Shown: positions 39,893 to 48,260 of the stretch, piece after piece
How the letters are laid out: every line of letters begins with the position of its first letter
Numbering within the stretch: position 1 is the first letter of the stretch
Source: JAAAOH01 sp041686235
GTDB lineage: Bacteria; Spirochaetota; Spirochaetia; DSM-27196; PWMO01
Assembly: GCA_041686235.1 (NCBI GenBank)
Contig: JAWLED010000003.1
Coordinates: forward strand, 10,183-74,182
Direction: 5' to 3'
DNA length: 64,000 bases
Translations under genes and position numbers: made by a program
The notes under the pieces: model-generated
Told to the model about the DNA's origin: nothing
Seen by the model: only the letters and a program-made list of their open reading frames with translations
Database searches by the model: none

Positions 39893-41083
39893 ATGGCAAA
39901 TGAACATGATCTTATAATTGTCGGTGGCGGGATCGCCGCACTCTGTGCGGCTCAAAGCTACCGAGAGCATAATCAAAACGGGTCGGTGCTGATCCTCAGC
40001 GAGGAAGCATGGCCGCCGTATCGTCGCACGAAAATCTCGAAACGCCTCGCCGAAGGGTTCGAGCCCGAGGAGCTCGCCGTCCACGAGGATTCGTGGTACG
40101 AGGAACAGGGTGTTGAGCTCGCGTTGGGGCGTCGGGTCGTCAAGATCGATTCGCAGGCTCACGAAGTCGAGGACGCAGAGGGAGAGCGCTACCGCTACGG
40201 CAAGCTTATTCTTGCAACCGGCAGCGCCCCGGTATACCCGGCTACGATACCGAAAGGTGAGACCGGGCAGTTTCAGGTCCTATATACCCTCGATGATGCC
40301 CAGCGAATCATGAAGTCGGCACAAAAGGCAAAGAAGATCCTCATCTCCGGGATGGGAGTGTTGAGCGTGGAGATCGCCTGGGAGCTGCACAAACTCGGGA
40401 AAAAGATCACGCTCGTCGGGGCAACGCCGCAGCTTTTGCCGAAGCAGCTGAACCTGCGTGCCGCGGAGATCCTCGAAGAGCTCATGAGCGAGGCGGGAGT
40501 GCGCTTGTTTTTTCAAGAGGAAATCCTGTCTTTCGAGCGCAAGAAAAAGGGCGGATTGAACGTTTCGATGATTCGTAACTCCGGGAGCTTCGATCTGATG
40601 ATCTTGGCCGTAGGGGTCCGCCCGCGGAGCGAGCTTGCCGCCGAGTCCGGTCTTTCGGTAGGGCAGGGGATTCGCGTGAACCGTGCCATGCGCACGAGCG
40701 ACTCGGATATCTTTGCCGCCGGCGACGTTGCAGAGTTCGAAAACGGTCATCTCAGTTGGCTGTGGCACGATGCCGAATACCAGGGAAGCATTGCCGGGGC
40801 CAACGCAGCCGGCGACGATCAAGAGTACGATTTCCGCCCGTTTCGCTTCCGCACGGAAGTATTTGACAGCTATTTCTTCTCCGTTAACAAGCCGCGTGCA
40901 CTCGATGCGGCTGAAATGGAGGAGTTCGAGTTCGAAAACGGATCGCAGTATCGCGCGTTCTACTTCAACGAGGACGTCCTTTCGGGCGTTGTCATGGCCA
41001 ACGATTCAGATAACGCCAAGCTCTACGAGCAAGCGGTGCGGGAACGCTGGAGTCTTTCTCGGGCAGAGAAAGACCTGTTCTAG
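39893..41083 (+). CDS. FAD-dependent NAD(P)H oxidoreductase (rubredoxin reductase/NADH oxidase-like)
   Basis: A 396-residue pyridine nucleotide-disulfide oxidoreductase of the rubredoxin-reductase type. It has an N-terminal FAD motif IIVGGGIAALCAAQSYREHN, LILATGSAPVYP, an NAD(P)H-binding segment ILISGMGVLSVEIAWELHKL, and the FAD motif SDIFAAGDVAEF. There is no redox CxxC pair, so it passes electrons via FAD to a partner such as rubredoxin, or to oxygen or peroxide. With sodA and sufS nearby it fits an oxygen/iron stress group. The start at ATG 39893 lacks an obvious Shine-Dalgarno. Confidence 0.88.
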   Translation: MANEHDLIIVGGGIAALCAAQSYREHNQNGSVLILSEEAWPPYRRTKISKRLAEGFEPEELAVHEDSWYEEQGVELALGRRVVKIDSQAHEVEDAEGERYRYGKLILATGSAPVYPATIPKGETGQFQVLYTLDDAQRIMKSAQKAKKILISGMGVLSVEIAWELHKLGKKITLVGATPQLLPKQLNLRAAEILEELMSEAGVRLFFQEEILSFERKKKGGLNVSMIRNSGSFDLMILAVGVRPRSELAAESGLSVGQGIRVNRAMRTSDSDIFAAGDVAEFENGHLSWLWHDAEYQGSIAGANAAGDDQEYDFRPFRFRTEVFDSYFFSVNKPRALDAAEMEEFEFENGSQYRAFYFNEDVLSGVVMANDSDNAKLYEQAVRERWSLSRAEKDLF

Positions 41084-41141
41084 TCCCGCTTTGGTTGTGT
41101 TTCATGGGCTTGGCACCGTTCTTTCTCGAGGAGGTTTTCCG

Positions 41142-42137
41142 ATGCGAAGAAGTCTTGTTCTAGTGATTGCGGCGTTTTTCCTACTCTCCGCTATGGTCTG
41201 GGCGAGCGGCGAGCAAGAGCAGCCGCTGTCCGCCGATGAAGCCCCCTCGCGCGAGGTCACCGCGGAGGTGCTCAAAGGACCTACCGGCATGGGCATTATC
41301 CGGGTTATGGATGAACAACCTTCCTTTGCTCCGAATATCGAGGTGAGCTATGGGGTAAACGGCTCTCCGGATGTCCTCGTCTCCAAAGTACTTTCCGGCG
41401 AGGTCGACATCGCCGCGCTACCCACCAACGTGGCGGCAAAGCTCTACAACGGCGGTGTGCCGTACAAGCTCGCGGCGATAAACACGCTGGGGGTGTTGTA
41501 CGTAGTTTCCAACGGTCCGGAAATCGAGACATTCGAGGACTTTGCCGGTAAGCGAGTAGACAACTCCGCGCGGGGCTTGAACCCGGATATCATCTTCCGT
41601 CATCTGTTGAGCGAGAACGGGGTGGACCCGGAGTCGGAGGTCGAGCTTCGGTACTATAATCATACCGAATTGTCTCAGCTTCTCATCGCCGAGCGTTCCG
41701 AGCTTGCGGTATTGCCCGAGCCGTTCGTAACGCGTGTGCTCGACGCCTCCGATTCGGCGCGCGTGGAAATGGATCTCCAAGAGGCCTGGCGTGAGCTCAA
41801 AGGAGACGACGCCTTCATTGCCATGGGATGTCTGTTGATCAAGGACTCGCTGGTGGAAGACCATCCTGAGTTCGTGAGGAGCTTCCTCGACGAATACGAG
41901 GCTTCGATTCAATGGGTCAATGAAAATCCGCAGGAAGCCGGCCGTTTAATCGAAAAAAACGAGCTCGGTTTCGAGGCGGAAATGGCCGCCGAGGCGATCC
42001 CGCGCGCGAACATTCGCTACATCGAGGGTGCCGAGGCGCAAGGGCGCTTGGAAGAGTACCTTTCGGTGTTGCGTGATTTCGATCCGGAATCGGTGGGTGG
42101 AGAGCTTCCTGACGACGGGTTCTACCTCGACCTCTAA
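41142..42137 (+). CDS. Orphan ABC-type substrate-binding protein (NMT1/SsuA-like)
   Basis: A 331-residue periplasmic binding protein read from the ATG at 41142, seven nt after GAGGAGG. It has a signal peptide (RRSLVLVIAAFFLLSAMVWA) and an NMT1/SsuA-type fold: VLKGPTGMGIIRVMDEQ, then LVSKVLSGEVDIAALPTNVA, and GKRVDNSARGLNPDIIFRHL with RSELAVLPEPFV. Such proteins deliver small molecules (aminosulfonates, pyrimidine precursors, nitrate and the like) to an ABC importer; the ligand here is unknown. No permease or ATPase gene is adjacent. It follows the FAD reductase by 58 nt and may be part of the same transcript. Confidence 0.88.
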   Translation: MRRSLVLVIAAFFLLSAMVWASGEQEQPLSADEAPSREVTAEVLKGPTGMGIIRVMDEQPSFAPNIEVSYGVNGSPDVLVSKVLSGEVDIAALPTNVAAKLYNGGVPYKLAAINTLGVLYVVSNGPEIETFEDFAGKRVDNSARGLNPDIIFRHLLSENGVDPESEVELRYYNHTELSQLLIAERSELAVLPEPFVTRVLDASDSARVEMDLQEAWRELKGDDAFIAMGCLLIKDSLVEDHPEFVRSFLDEYEASIQWVNENPQEAGRLIEKNELGFEAEMAAEAIPRANIRYIEGAEAQGRLEEYLSVLRDFDPESVGGELPDDGFYLDL

Positions 42138-42149
42138 ACGGCCTCCCAC

Positions 42150-42210
42150 GGAGCCCACGGAGGGCGCGGCCGTGGCGGGCGCAGAGCCCACGGAGGGCGC
42201 GGCCGCGGGA
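42150..42210 (+). repeat. Direct repeat after the binding-protein gene
   Basis: The unit AGCCCACGGAGGGCGCGGCC occurs twice, about 40 nt apart. This is another short GC-rich repeat just after a stop codon. Confidence 0.7.
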
Positions 42211-42223
42211 TAGTCCCTCGGGG

Positions 42224-42252
42224 TTGATTAGGCTCTTGTATATTACTATTTT
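42224..42252 (+). promoter_or_regulatory. Possible promoter of sodA
   Basis: TTGATT (42224-42229), 17-nt spacer, TATTTT (42247-42252), about 64 nt upstream of the sodA ATG. Each hexamer matches four of six consensus bases. Confidence 0.4.
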
Positions 42253-42264
42253 GATAAGGAAAGG

Positions 42265-42287
42265 GCGTGGGCAAACCCCACGCTTTT
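42265..42287 (+). terminator. Hairpin followed by TTTT in the sodA leader
   Basis: GCGTGGG (42265-42271), loop CAAAC, CCCACGC (42277-42283) and then four Ts. This could terminate transcription from the upstream genes, or act as an attenuator in the sodA leader, because the sodA promoter candidate lies before it. Confidence 0.5.
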
Positions 42288-42315
42288 CAAATCCAAATAG
42301 GTAACAGGAGGGTTT

Positions 42316-42930
42316 ATGCCGTTTCATACACCTGATCTGCCGTATAGCTACGACGCTCTTACCCCGTATGTGGACGAGGAGACCATGCGTCTTCACCACG
42401 ACAAGCACCACGTGGGATATACTACCAAGCTCAACGCCGCGATCGAGGGAACGAGCTACGAATCGTGGAGTATCGAGGACTTGCTCCGAGGCATCGACGC
42501 ATTGCCGGACGGCGTACAGCGCCCGGTCCGCAATCATGGGGGCGGTCATTACAACCACAGCCTGTTCTGGCGGATGATGGCCCCGCATGCCGGCGGCGAG
42601 CCCACCGGAGATATCGGGCAGGCTATTGCCTCGGCGTTCGGAGGCTTCGACGCGTTCAAAGAGCAGTTCAAGAGTACCGCCACCGGCCGTTTTGGAAGCG
42701 GATGGGCCTGGCTGGTTGTAACGAAAGCAGGGGGCCTCGATCTGGTGAGCACTCCGAACCAAGACAATCCCATTTCGCAGGGCCTTACCCCCATTCTGGG
42801 AATCGACGTGTGGGAGCACGCCTACTACCTTACCTATCGGAATCGGCGCGCGGAGTACGTGGACAACTTCTTCCATATCATCAACTGGGATGAGGTTTCG
42901 AAGCTCTACGCAGAGGCGCGCACGTCTTAA
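42316..42930 (+). CDS. sodA: Superoxide dismutase (Mn/Fe family)
   Basis: A 204-residue cytosolic enzyme that converts superoxide to peroxide and oxygen. Metal ligands fit the family: His in LHHDKHHVGY, His in HYNHSLFW, Asp and His in DVWEHAYYL. GGGHYNHSLFW and the NQDNPIS segment favour the manganese type, though the family includes cambialistic members, so the metal is not certain. The Shine-Dalgarno AGGAGG is well placed before ATG 42316. A hairpin precedes the gene. It is followed by sufSU, both useful when iron-sulfur clusters are damaged by oxygen. Confidence 0.95.
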   Translation: MPFHTPDLPYSYDALTPYVDEETMRLHHDKHHVGYTTKLNAAIEGTSYESWSIEDLLRGIDALPDGVQRPVRNHGGGHYNHSLFWRMMAPHAGGEPTGDIGQAIASAFGGFDAFKEQFKSTATGRFGSGWAWLVVTKAGGLDLVSTPNQDNPISQGLTPILGIDVWEHAYYLTYRNRRAEYVDNFFHIINWDEVSKLYAEARTS

Positions 42931-43005
42931 TGGCACGGCCGGGCGCCCGTTGCCTGCGCGGCGGATACGGCGGCAGCGTCGTGCGGCACCGAGCGGCCCG
43001 GCTGA

Positions 43006-43040
43006 TTGACCCTGAGGTAACGGGGGCGGTAACCTCAGGG
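43006..43040 (+). promoter_or_regulatory. Promoter with palindrome before sufS
   Basis: TTGACC (43006-43011) with TAACCT 18 nt downstream (43030-43035) forms a promoter candidate. It is overlapped by the perfect inverted repeat CCCTGAGGT (43010-43018) / ACCTCAGGG (43032-43040) with a 13-nt centre. The stem could act as an operator or as a hairpin in RNA just before the Shine-Dalgarno. Confidence 0.5.
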
Positions 43041-43056
43041 TAAGGAGCACATAGTA

Positions 43057-44331
43057 ATGTCTCATGTACATACGCAACCCGGCAGCCACACGCACCCCGC
43101 GGCGGCGTTGAATACCGAATATATTCGAAACGATTTTCCCATTCTCTCTCGAACGATGCGGGGCAAGCCGTTCATCTATCTGGACAATAGCGCTACCTCG
43201 CTGAAGCCTCAGTCGGTTATCGATGCGGAGACGGCCTATTACACGCAGTTGAGCTCGAACATTCACCGCGGCGTGTACGAGTTTTCCGAACGGGCGAGCC
43301 TTCTCTACGACGAAACACGAAACCGCGTGGCGCGGTTTATCAACGCGCCCGAGAACTCTCATGTCATCTTTACTCGGGGAACCACCGAGTCCATCAACAC
43401 CGTTGCATACGGCTGGGGCCTCAAACACCTCGGGCCCGGCGACGAGGTCGTGGTAAGCGAGATCGAGCATCATGCGAATTTTGTTTCGTGGCAGCAAATT
43501 GCCGAACGCACCGGGGCCACGCTCAAGTTCATCCCCGCCGAGCCCGCCGACGGTACCCTCGTCCTCGACGAGCTGGAATCGATCATTACCGAGAAAACAC
43601 GACTGGTGGCGATTACGGCCATGTCCAACGTGACCGGCTTCATGCCGCCGGTCGAGCGCATCCTATCGCGGGCAAAGGAGTGCGGGGCGGTAACCCTCGT
43701 GGACGGTGCTCAAGTTGCCTCACACCGGCCGGTCGACGTATCGGCGCTCGGGGCGGATTTCTTTGCCTTCTCCGGGCATAAGATGCTCGGTCCAACCGGC
43801 GTGGGCGTGCTGTGGGGACGCAGTGAAGTGCTCGAGGACATGAATCCCTTTCTCCTCGGCGGCGATATGATCGTGAAGGTTCGCAGGGAGCGGACCACGT
43901 TCAAGGATCTCCCCGAGCGCTTCGAGGCAGGGACGCCCAATATCGCGGGAGTAATCGGGCTCAGCGCTGCGGTCGACTATCTCGAGTCGGTCGGTATGGA
44001 GGCGGTGCATCGCCACGAGCAACAGTTGCTCTCGTATGCGCTCGAGCGCGCGGCGGAGCACGAAGACCTCACCGTCTATGGACCCTCGGACGTATCGGTG
44101 CGCGGCGGCGTGTTTTCCTTCAATTTAGAGGGGGTGCACCCCCACGACACCGGAGCAATCCTCGACCAAGAAGGCATTGCGGTGCGTACGGGCTTCCACT
44201 GTGCTCAACCTCTTATGCAGGTGTTCGGCATATCGGGGACTACCCGGGCGTCGTTTTACCTCTATAATACGTTTTCGGAGATCGATCGGCTGTTCGAGGC
44301 CATAGCCCGTGTGAGGAACGTATTCGGATGA
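43057..44331 (+). CDS. sufS: Cysteine desulfurase SufS
   Basis: A 424-residue PLP enzyme that removes sulfur from cysteine for iron-sulfur cluster assembly. The PLP lysine is in FFAFSGHKMLGPTGVG, HHANFVSWQ and NSATSLKP fit class II desulfurases, and the active cysteine is in RTGFHCAQPLM (RxGxHCAQP). An N-terminal extension is His-rich (HVHTQPGSHTHP), perhaps a metal-binding or neutral tail. The start is ATG 43057 after AAGGAG. sufU follows with an ATGA overlap. A promoter with a strong palindrome precedes it. sufB, sufC and sufD are not in the window. Confidence 0.95.
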   Translation: MSHVHTQPGSHTHPAAALNTEYIRNDFPILSRTMRGKPFIYLDNSATSLKPQSVIDAETAYYTQLSSNIHRGVYEFSERASLLYDETRNRVARFINAPENSHVIFTRGTTESINTVAYGWGLKHLGPGDEVVVSEIEHHANFVSWQQIAERTGATLKFIPAEPADGTLVLDELESIITEKTRLVAITAMSNVTGFMPPVERILSRAKECGAVTLVDGAQVASHRPVDVSALGADFFAFSGHKMLGPTGVGVLWGRSEVLEDMNPFLLGGDMIVKVRRERTTFKDLPERFEAGTPNIAGVIGLSAAVDYLESVGMEAVHRHEQQLLSYALERAAEHEDLTVYGPSDVSVRGGVFSFNLEGVHPHDTGAILDQEGIAVRTGFHCAQPLMQVFGISGTTRASFYLYNTFSEIDRLFEAIARVRNVFG

Positions 44332-44792
44332 GCATTGAAGAGGACATTTACAAGGAAATCATTCTCGAGAACTACAAGGCGACTCGCAACAAACGCGGCG
44401 TGGAAGGGGCAACGCATCATGCCGAGGGGGCAAACCCCTCGTGCGGCGACGATTTGGAGTTGCATATGCGCGCCGAAGATGGGCGGATTATCGATATCGC
44501 GTATGAGGGAATGGGCTGCTCCATTTGTTGTGCCTCGGCCAACCTTCTCTGCGAGGCTGTGCGCGGGAAGACGTTTGGACAGGCGCAAGCAATCGTGTCG
44601 CAATACAGAAGCATGCTGCTCGAAGATGCTGAGCCGGAGTTCCCCGATGAAGCGGGGGACCTCGAGGCAATGGAAGGGGTAAAGAAGTATCCCGTGCGGA
44701 TCAAGTGCGCCCTCCTTGCCTGGAACACGTTATCGAACGCGATGAACGACGCACAGTCGGAAGGTGAGCCGTCTTCTTCGGAGTCCGAGTGA
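44328..44792 (+). CDS. sufU: Iron-sulfur assembly sulfurtransferase/scaffold SufU
   Basis: A 154-residue zinc-bearing partner that takes persulfide from SufS. The ligands and acceptor are visible: NPSCGDDLELHMR (Cys and Asp), GMGCSICCASANLLC and RIKCALLAWNTL. A short acidic Ser/Glu tail follows residue 145. The start overlaps the sufS stop as ATGA, so the two are translationally coupled, as in many Gram-positive and spirochaete genomes. Confidence 0.93.
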   Translation: MSIEEDIYKEIILENYKATRNKRGVEGATHHAEGANPSCGDDLELHMRAEDGRIIDIAYEGMGCSICCASANLLCEAVRGKTFGQAQAIVSQYRSMLLEDAEPEFPDEAGDLEAMEGVKKYPVRIKCALLAWNTLSNAMNDAQSEGEPSSSESE

Positions 44793-44800
44793 CCGTCTGA

Positions 44801-44829
44801 TTGACACGGTCGCTTTGGGCCGATAACCT
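44801..44829 (+). promoter_or_regulatory. Promoter of gpmA
   Basis: TTGACA (44801-44806), 17-nt spacer, TAACCT (44824-44829), 31 nt before the ATG. The -35 is perfect; the -10 departs from TATAAT in the same way as at the tRNA and sufS promoters. Confidence 0.6.
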
Positions 44830-44860
44830 GCCGTCTGTATCATTCACATTGGGAGGCCGC

Positions 44861-45604
44861 ATGTACAAGATCGTGCTCGTGCGACACGGAGAGAGCCATT
44901 GGAACAAGTCGAACCTTTTTACCGGGTGGACCGACGTCGATCTGTCGGAAAAGGGCATAGAAGAGGCTGAAGAGGCCGGACGCCTGCTTGCCGAGGAAGG
45001 CTACGAGTTCGACTTTGCGTTTACGTCGGTGTTAACACGGGCGATCCGTACCTTGGATATCGTCTTGCACAAGATGGAGCTCTCGTGGATACCGGTGGAA
45101 AAGCACTGGCGCTTGAACGAGCGCCATTACGGAGCTCTGCAAGGCTACAACAAGGCTCAGATGGCCGAAAAGGAAGGCGCGGAAAAGGTGCATCAGTGGC
45201 GCCGAAGCTACGACGTACCGCCCCCCGCCCTCACCGAGGACGACGAGCGATTCCCCGGCCGGGATCGGCGCTATTTCGACGTACCGAAGTCGGATCTGCC
45301 GCGCACCGAGTCGCTCAAAGACACCGTTGCACGGTTCTTGCCGTACTGGCGTGTTGCAATCGCCCCCGCCATCGTATCGGGGAAGCGCATCATTATCGCC
45401 GCACACGGAAACTCGTTGCGTGCTTTGGTGAAATACCTCGACAACATCTCCGATGAGGAGATTCCTGCACTCAATATTCCAACGGGAATCCCGCTGGTTT
45501 ACGAGCTGGATGAGAATCTTGCGCCTATCAGGCATTACTACCTCGGCGACCAAGAAGCGGCCGAGAAGGCTGCCAACGCGGTCGCCAACCAGGCCAAGCA
45601 GTAA
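44861..45604 (+). CDS. gpmA: 2,3-bisphosphoglycerate-dependent phosphoglycerate mutase
   Basis: A 247-residue glycolytic enzyme interconverting 3- and 2-phosphoglycerate. It has the histidine-phosphatase motif VLVRHGESHWNKSNLFTGWT, the conserved NERHYGALQGYNK and the second histidine in IIAAHGNSLRALVKYL. The start is ATG 44861, four nt after GGGAGG. It has its own promoter and lies downstream of sufU. The length and motifs are those of the dPGM family used by most spirochaetes. Confidence 0.95.
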   Translation: MYKIVLVRHGESHWNKSNLFTGWTDVDLSEKGIEEAEEAGRLLAEEGYEFDFAFTSVLTRAIRTLDIVLHKMELSWIPVEKHWRLNERHYGALQGYNKAQMAEKEGAEKVHQWRRSYDVPPPALTEDDERFPGRDRRYFDVPKSDLPRTESLKDTVARFLPYWRVAIAPAIVSGKRIIIAAHGNSLRALVKYLDNISDEEIPALNIPTGIPLVYELDENLAPIRHYYLGDQEAAEKAANAVANQAKQ

Positions 45605-45667
45605 GAAGAGGGCGACACCGGGCCATGTACCTGTGTTCGCCGCGCTTCGCTACGTGAGGAGGGCGGC

Positions 45668-46207
45668 ATGTATGAAGTCGAGCTCAAGGCCTGGGTTTCC
45701 GATGTCGAGCCGGTCCGGCGAACACTCGAGCGGAGCTGCACGTTCCAACGACGCTTTGACAAGCGTGACCGATATTTTACCGCTCCGGAGGGCGCGCCCC
45801 CGCAGCAATTTCGCCTGCGGCGTGACGGGGAGCATCTGGTCTGCACCTACAAACAAAAAGCCGTCACGGAGGGCGTGGAAACAAACCTCGAGCGAGAGTT
45901 CGAGGTTTCCGACGAAGAGGCGTTCGTCGGACTGGTGGAGCGGATAGGATGCACGGCGCTCGTCAACAAGCACAAACAGGGTAGTCTCTACAGGTATCAC
46001 GGTCTCAACGTGGAGCTCTCGTATGTGGAGGGACTCGGCACCTTTCTCGAAATCGAGAAACTCGTAGCCGACGACGACGCCGAGCGAGCGCGTGCCGATC
46101 GGGAGGTGCGTGAGGCGCTTTCCCGGCTCGGCGGCGAGGCGCTACACATCGAGGCGCGGCCGTATACGCAGCTGCTGCTCGACACGGGGCACGGGGCCGG
46201 TGAATAG
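45668..46207 (+). CDS. CYTH-domain protein (class IV adenylate cyclase/thiamine triphosphatase-like)
   Basis: A 179-residue CYTH protein. It shows the N-terminal MYEVELKAWV (ExExK signature), the phosphate-binding basics in FRLRRDGEHLVCTYKQK, ETNLEREFEVSD and the C-terminal FLEIEKLV. Members hydrolyse or cyclise triphosphates (CyaB adenylate cyclase, ThTPase, triphosphatases), so the exact reaction is uncertain. It starts at ATG 45668 with AGGAGG upstream. The end overlaps the lipid-kinase gene by 8 nt, so the two are probably coupled. Confidence 0.85.
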   Translation: MYEVELKAWVSDVEPVRRTLERSCTFQRRFDKRDRYFTAPEGAPPQQFRLRRDGEHLVCTYKQKAVTEGVETNLEREFEVSDEEAFVGLVERIGCTALVNKHKQGSLYRYHGLNVELSYVEGLGTFLEIEKLVADDDAERARADREVREALSRLGGEALHIEARPYTQLLLDTGHGAGE

Positions 46208-47312
46208 ATATTGGGCCATAGCTGAACAGGTCGCCTACATACTCCGGTTTTCCAAGACCGTCGGTGAGGGTCCGCTTTCGATCGATATCGTACTGAACAC
46301 GAAAGCCGGGGCGCTGGCGCATAAACGGCGGCTGAAAAAGGTCGAACGGGTGTTTCGACTGTTTACCGATGGGCTCGAGGGCGAGCGCCGCAGCGCGGAC
46401 TCGGTGGCCGTGCGCTATCACTTTACCCAGTACCACGGCCACGCCCGAGAGATTGCGCGCCGTATCCTCCTCGTGAATACCTGTGCACGGTGCCGTCGGG
46501 TAGTGGTGAGTCTCGGGGGCGACGGGACGCACGGCGACCTTTTGAGCGTTCTCTCCACCGGTCCCTCGGAGGTGACCGAGCGGATGATCGTCTTTCGCGT
46601 TCCGCTTGGAAGCGGAAACGACGGTGCGGATGACCCACTTCTTGTAAACGCGCTCAGGCTCATGCTTAGCGCCGAGACCGCTCACGGGGTGTCCTATATC
46701 GCGGTTCAGACCGCCGACGGGCGTCGCCTCGACGCCTTCAATATCGTCTCGGTCGGCATCGATGCCTTCGTTACCGACGTCTCGGCTCGGCTCAAAAAGC
46801 TCGCACCGGGTAACCTCTACCGGATTGCTGCGGCGGTTTCAGCCGCGTTTTATCAACTGTTGCTGCCCCTCGGCCGGATGCGCGTTGTGCTCACCGCGCC
46901 GAACGGGGCTTCGATGCACAGGGAGGGGGGCTTTTTGTTGGTCGCGATGGGCCCGACGGGGCGCCGCAATTACGGAAACGGTATGCGCATTCTTCCGAAC
47001 GGGGATAACGTGTGCCTGGTTCGCCGGCTCTCTGCGCTGCGGATTTTGCTGCTGAAAGGTCTCATGTATCGGGGAGAGCATGTGGGCTTGGACGCCGTGG
47101 AGACGCAGTCTGCGGGCGCGCTCACCGTAGCGTATGACCGCAAGCTCACGCTGCAGTGCGATGGAGAAGCTCAGTGGCTCTTGCCCTCGGATTTTCCCAT
47201 TCGATTTGAGCGGGCGTGGAGCGGTATCGGTGTGGTGACGCCGCTGCGCTCAACCGCCGAAATGGTGAGAAGCACGGGTTTCAAGGGAACTCGTAAAACA
47301 CCCACTGTTTGA
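46200..47312 (+). CDS. Diacylglycerol/sphingosine kinase-like lipid kinase
   Basis: A 370-residue protein of the DAGK catalytic family. It has VVVSLGGDGTHGDLLSVLS (GGDGT, ATP-binding), the segment VPLGSGNDGADDPLLVNALR and a C-terminal beta-rich half (LTVAYDRKLTLQCDG) typical of the family. The likely start is the GTG at 46200, overlapping the CYTH stop; upstream in-frame codons lie inside that gene. Phosphorylation of diacylglycerol or a related lipid is the family role. Its end overlaps the opposite MBL gene by 32 nt. Confidence 0.8.
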   Translation: MNRYWAIAEQVAYILRFSKTVGEGPLSIDIVLNTKAGALAHKRRLKKVERVFRLFTDGLEGERRSADSVAVRYHFTQYHGHAREIARRILLVNTCARCRRVVVSLGGDGTHGDLLSVLSTGPSEVTERMIVFRVPLGSGNDGADDPLLVNALRLMLSAETAHGVSYIAVQTADGRRLDAFNIVSVGIDAFVTDVSARLKKLAPGNLYRIAAAVSAAFYQLLLPLGRMRVVLTAPNGASMHREGGFLLVAMGPTGRRNYGNGMRILPNGDNVCLVRRLSALRILLLKGLMYRGEHVGLDAVETQSAGALTVAYDRKLTLQCDGEAQWLLPSDFPIRFERAWSGIGVVTPLRSTAEMVRSTGFKGTRKTPTV

Positions 47313-48126
47313 CGAAGCGCATCCCATGTCGTTTTGCCTCGTCGGCGTGGTCCCTCCACGAGTCGGGGTAGTGCATGAGGTACATTCGGTCGCGCATATG
47401 GCGGGGTAGGCCGTTGATTTCTTTGATGCCGGCATGGATCCCGCCGGTGAAGAATTGCACGTCTTGGAAGATGACCTCCGGTGAATAGAGTTCGTCCATG
47501 GTCGTCAAAAGCTCTTCGTCGTACTGGGTATCTCCGCTAAAAAGGACACGATCGTCGATGACCAAACCGACGCTGTAGAACGCATCCTCCCATGAGGTCG
47601 CCTGCTCGGGGAAGTGACGGGTGCGGAAGGTTTTCAGATTGATCTCGCCGATCTGTACTTCGGTAGCGTTGCGCGGAAGATCCGGGCGCTCGGTGGGACG
47701 GTGAGCGACCCAGAAATCGTCGAAGCCGAGTCCTTCTCCCTCATGGCGCTCGTTGTGTTCCGCCCCACCTCTCAGTGAGTGCTCCCAAAGCGTGGTCTCA
47801 TAGTGGGCGGGGATGTATATGTGCGGTCTCGAGCGGGTAATATAGCGGTTAGTAAGCATGACCTCTTCGAGGCCGCCCACGTGGTCGGCATGGCTGTGGG
47901 TAATGTAGAAATTGCGAATATCGCCGATAGGTCGGCCGAGCCGCGATAGAGCCTCAGGCGCTCGCGTTCCACAGTCGATCATAATGTGATCATCGCCTTT
48001 TACGATGATAATGTTGTTCTGGTAGTTCTTTTTCGTGAACGCGCTTCCGCTGCCGACGAACAATATGCTGAGTTGCCCCTTGTTCGTTAAGGGGAGTTTC
48101 TTTGGCAGTGCTTTATGTATGTACAT
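47281..48126 (-). CDS. Metallo-beta-lactamase-fold hydrolase
   Basis: A 281-residue MBL-fold protein. It has the metal motif ITHSHADHVGGLEEV (HxHxDH), the next ligands in FRTRHFPEQA and VLFSGDTQYDEELL (the bridging Asp), and MYLMHYPDSW (a late histidine). The layout is that of the general hydrolase/RNase Z-related branch rather than a true beta-lactamase. The substrate is unknown. Its 3' end overlaps the lipid kinase. The Shine-Dalgarno AGAAGGA is just before the ATG. Confidence 0.88.
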   Translation of the reverse strand: MYIHKALPKKLPLTNKGQLSILFVGSGSAFTKKNYQNNIIIVKGDDHIMIDCGTRAPEALSRLGRPIGDIRNFYITHSHADHVGGLEEVMLTNRYITRSRPHIYIPAHYETTLWEHSLRGGAEHNERHEGEGLGFDDFWVAHRPTERPDLPRNATEVQIGEINLKTFRTRHFPEQATSWEDAFYSVGLVIDDRVLFSGDTQYDEELLTTMDELYSPEVIFQDVQFFTGGIHAGIKEINGLPRHMRDRMYLMHYPDSWRDHADEAKRHGMRFVKQWVFYEFP

Positions 48127-48219
48127 CGTCCTTCTACCAAGTGCGTTTTTCGATCATTTGTCTACGTTTTAGGCCCACTCTATCACGTGTCGACAAAAAA
48201 ACCGATTTCCACAACCCTG

Positions 48220-48248
48220 TTGATGCGGCGGTGCGCACCATATAGGAT
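48220..48248 (+). promoter_or_regulatory. Possible promoter of the RlmD-type gene
   Basis: TTGATG (48220-48225), 17-nt spacer, TAGGAT (48243-48248), 12 nt before the ATG. Both hexamers match four of six bases. Confidence 0.35.
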
Positions 48249-48260
48249 CACGTCACACTC

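Noticed and set aside
41418..43497. Long minus-strand frames across sodA and sufS
   Set aside because: Antisense shadows of genes with clear active-site motifs on the plus strand.
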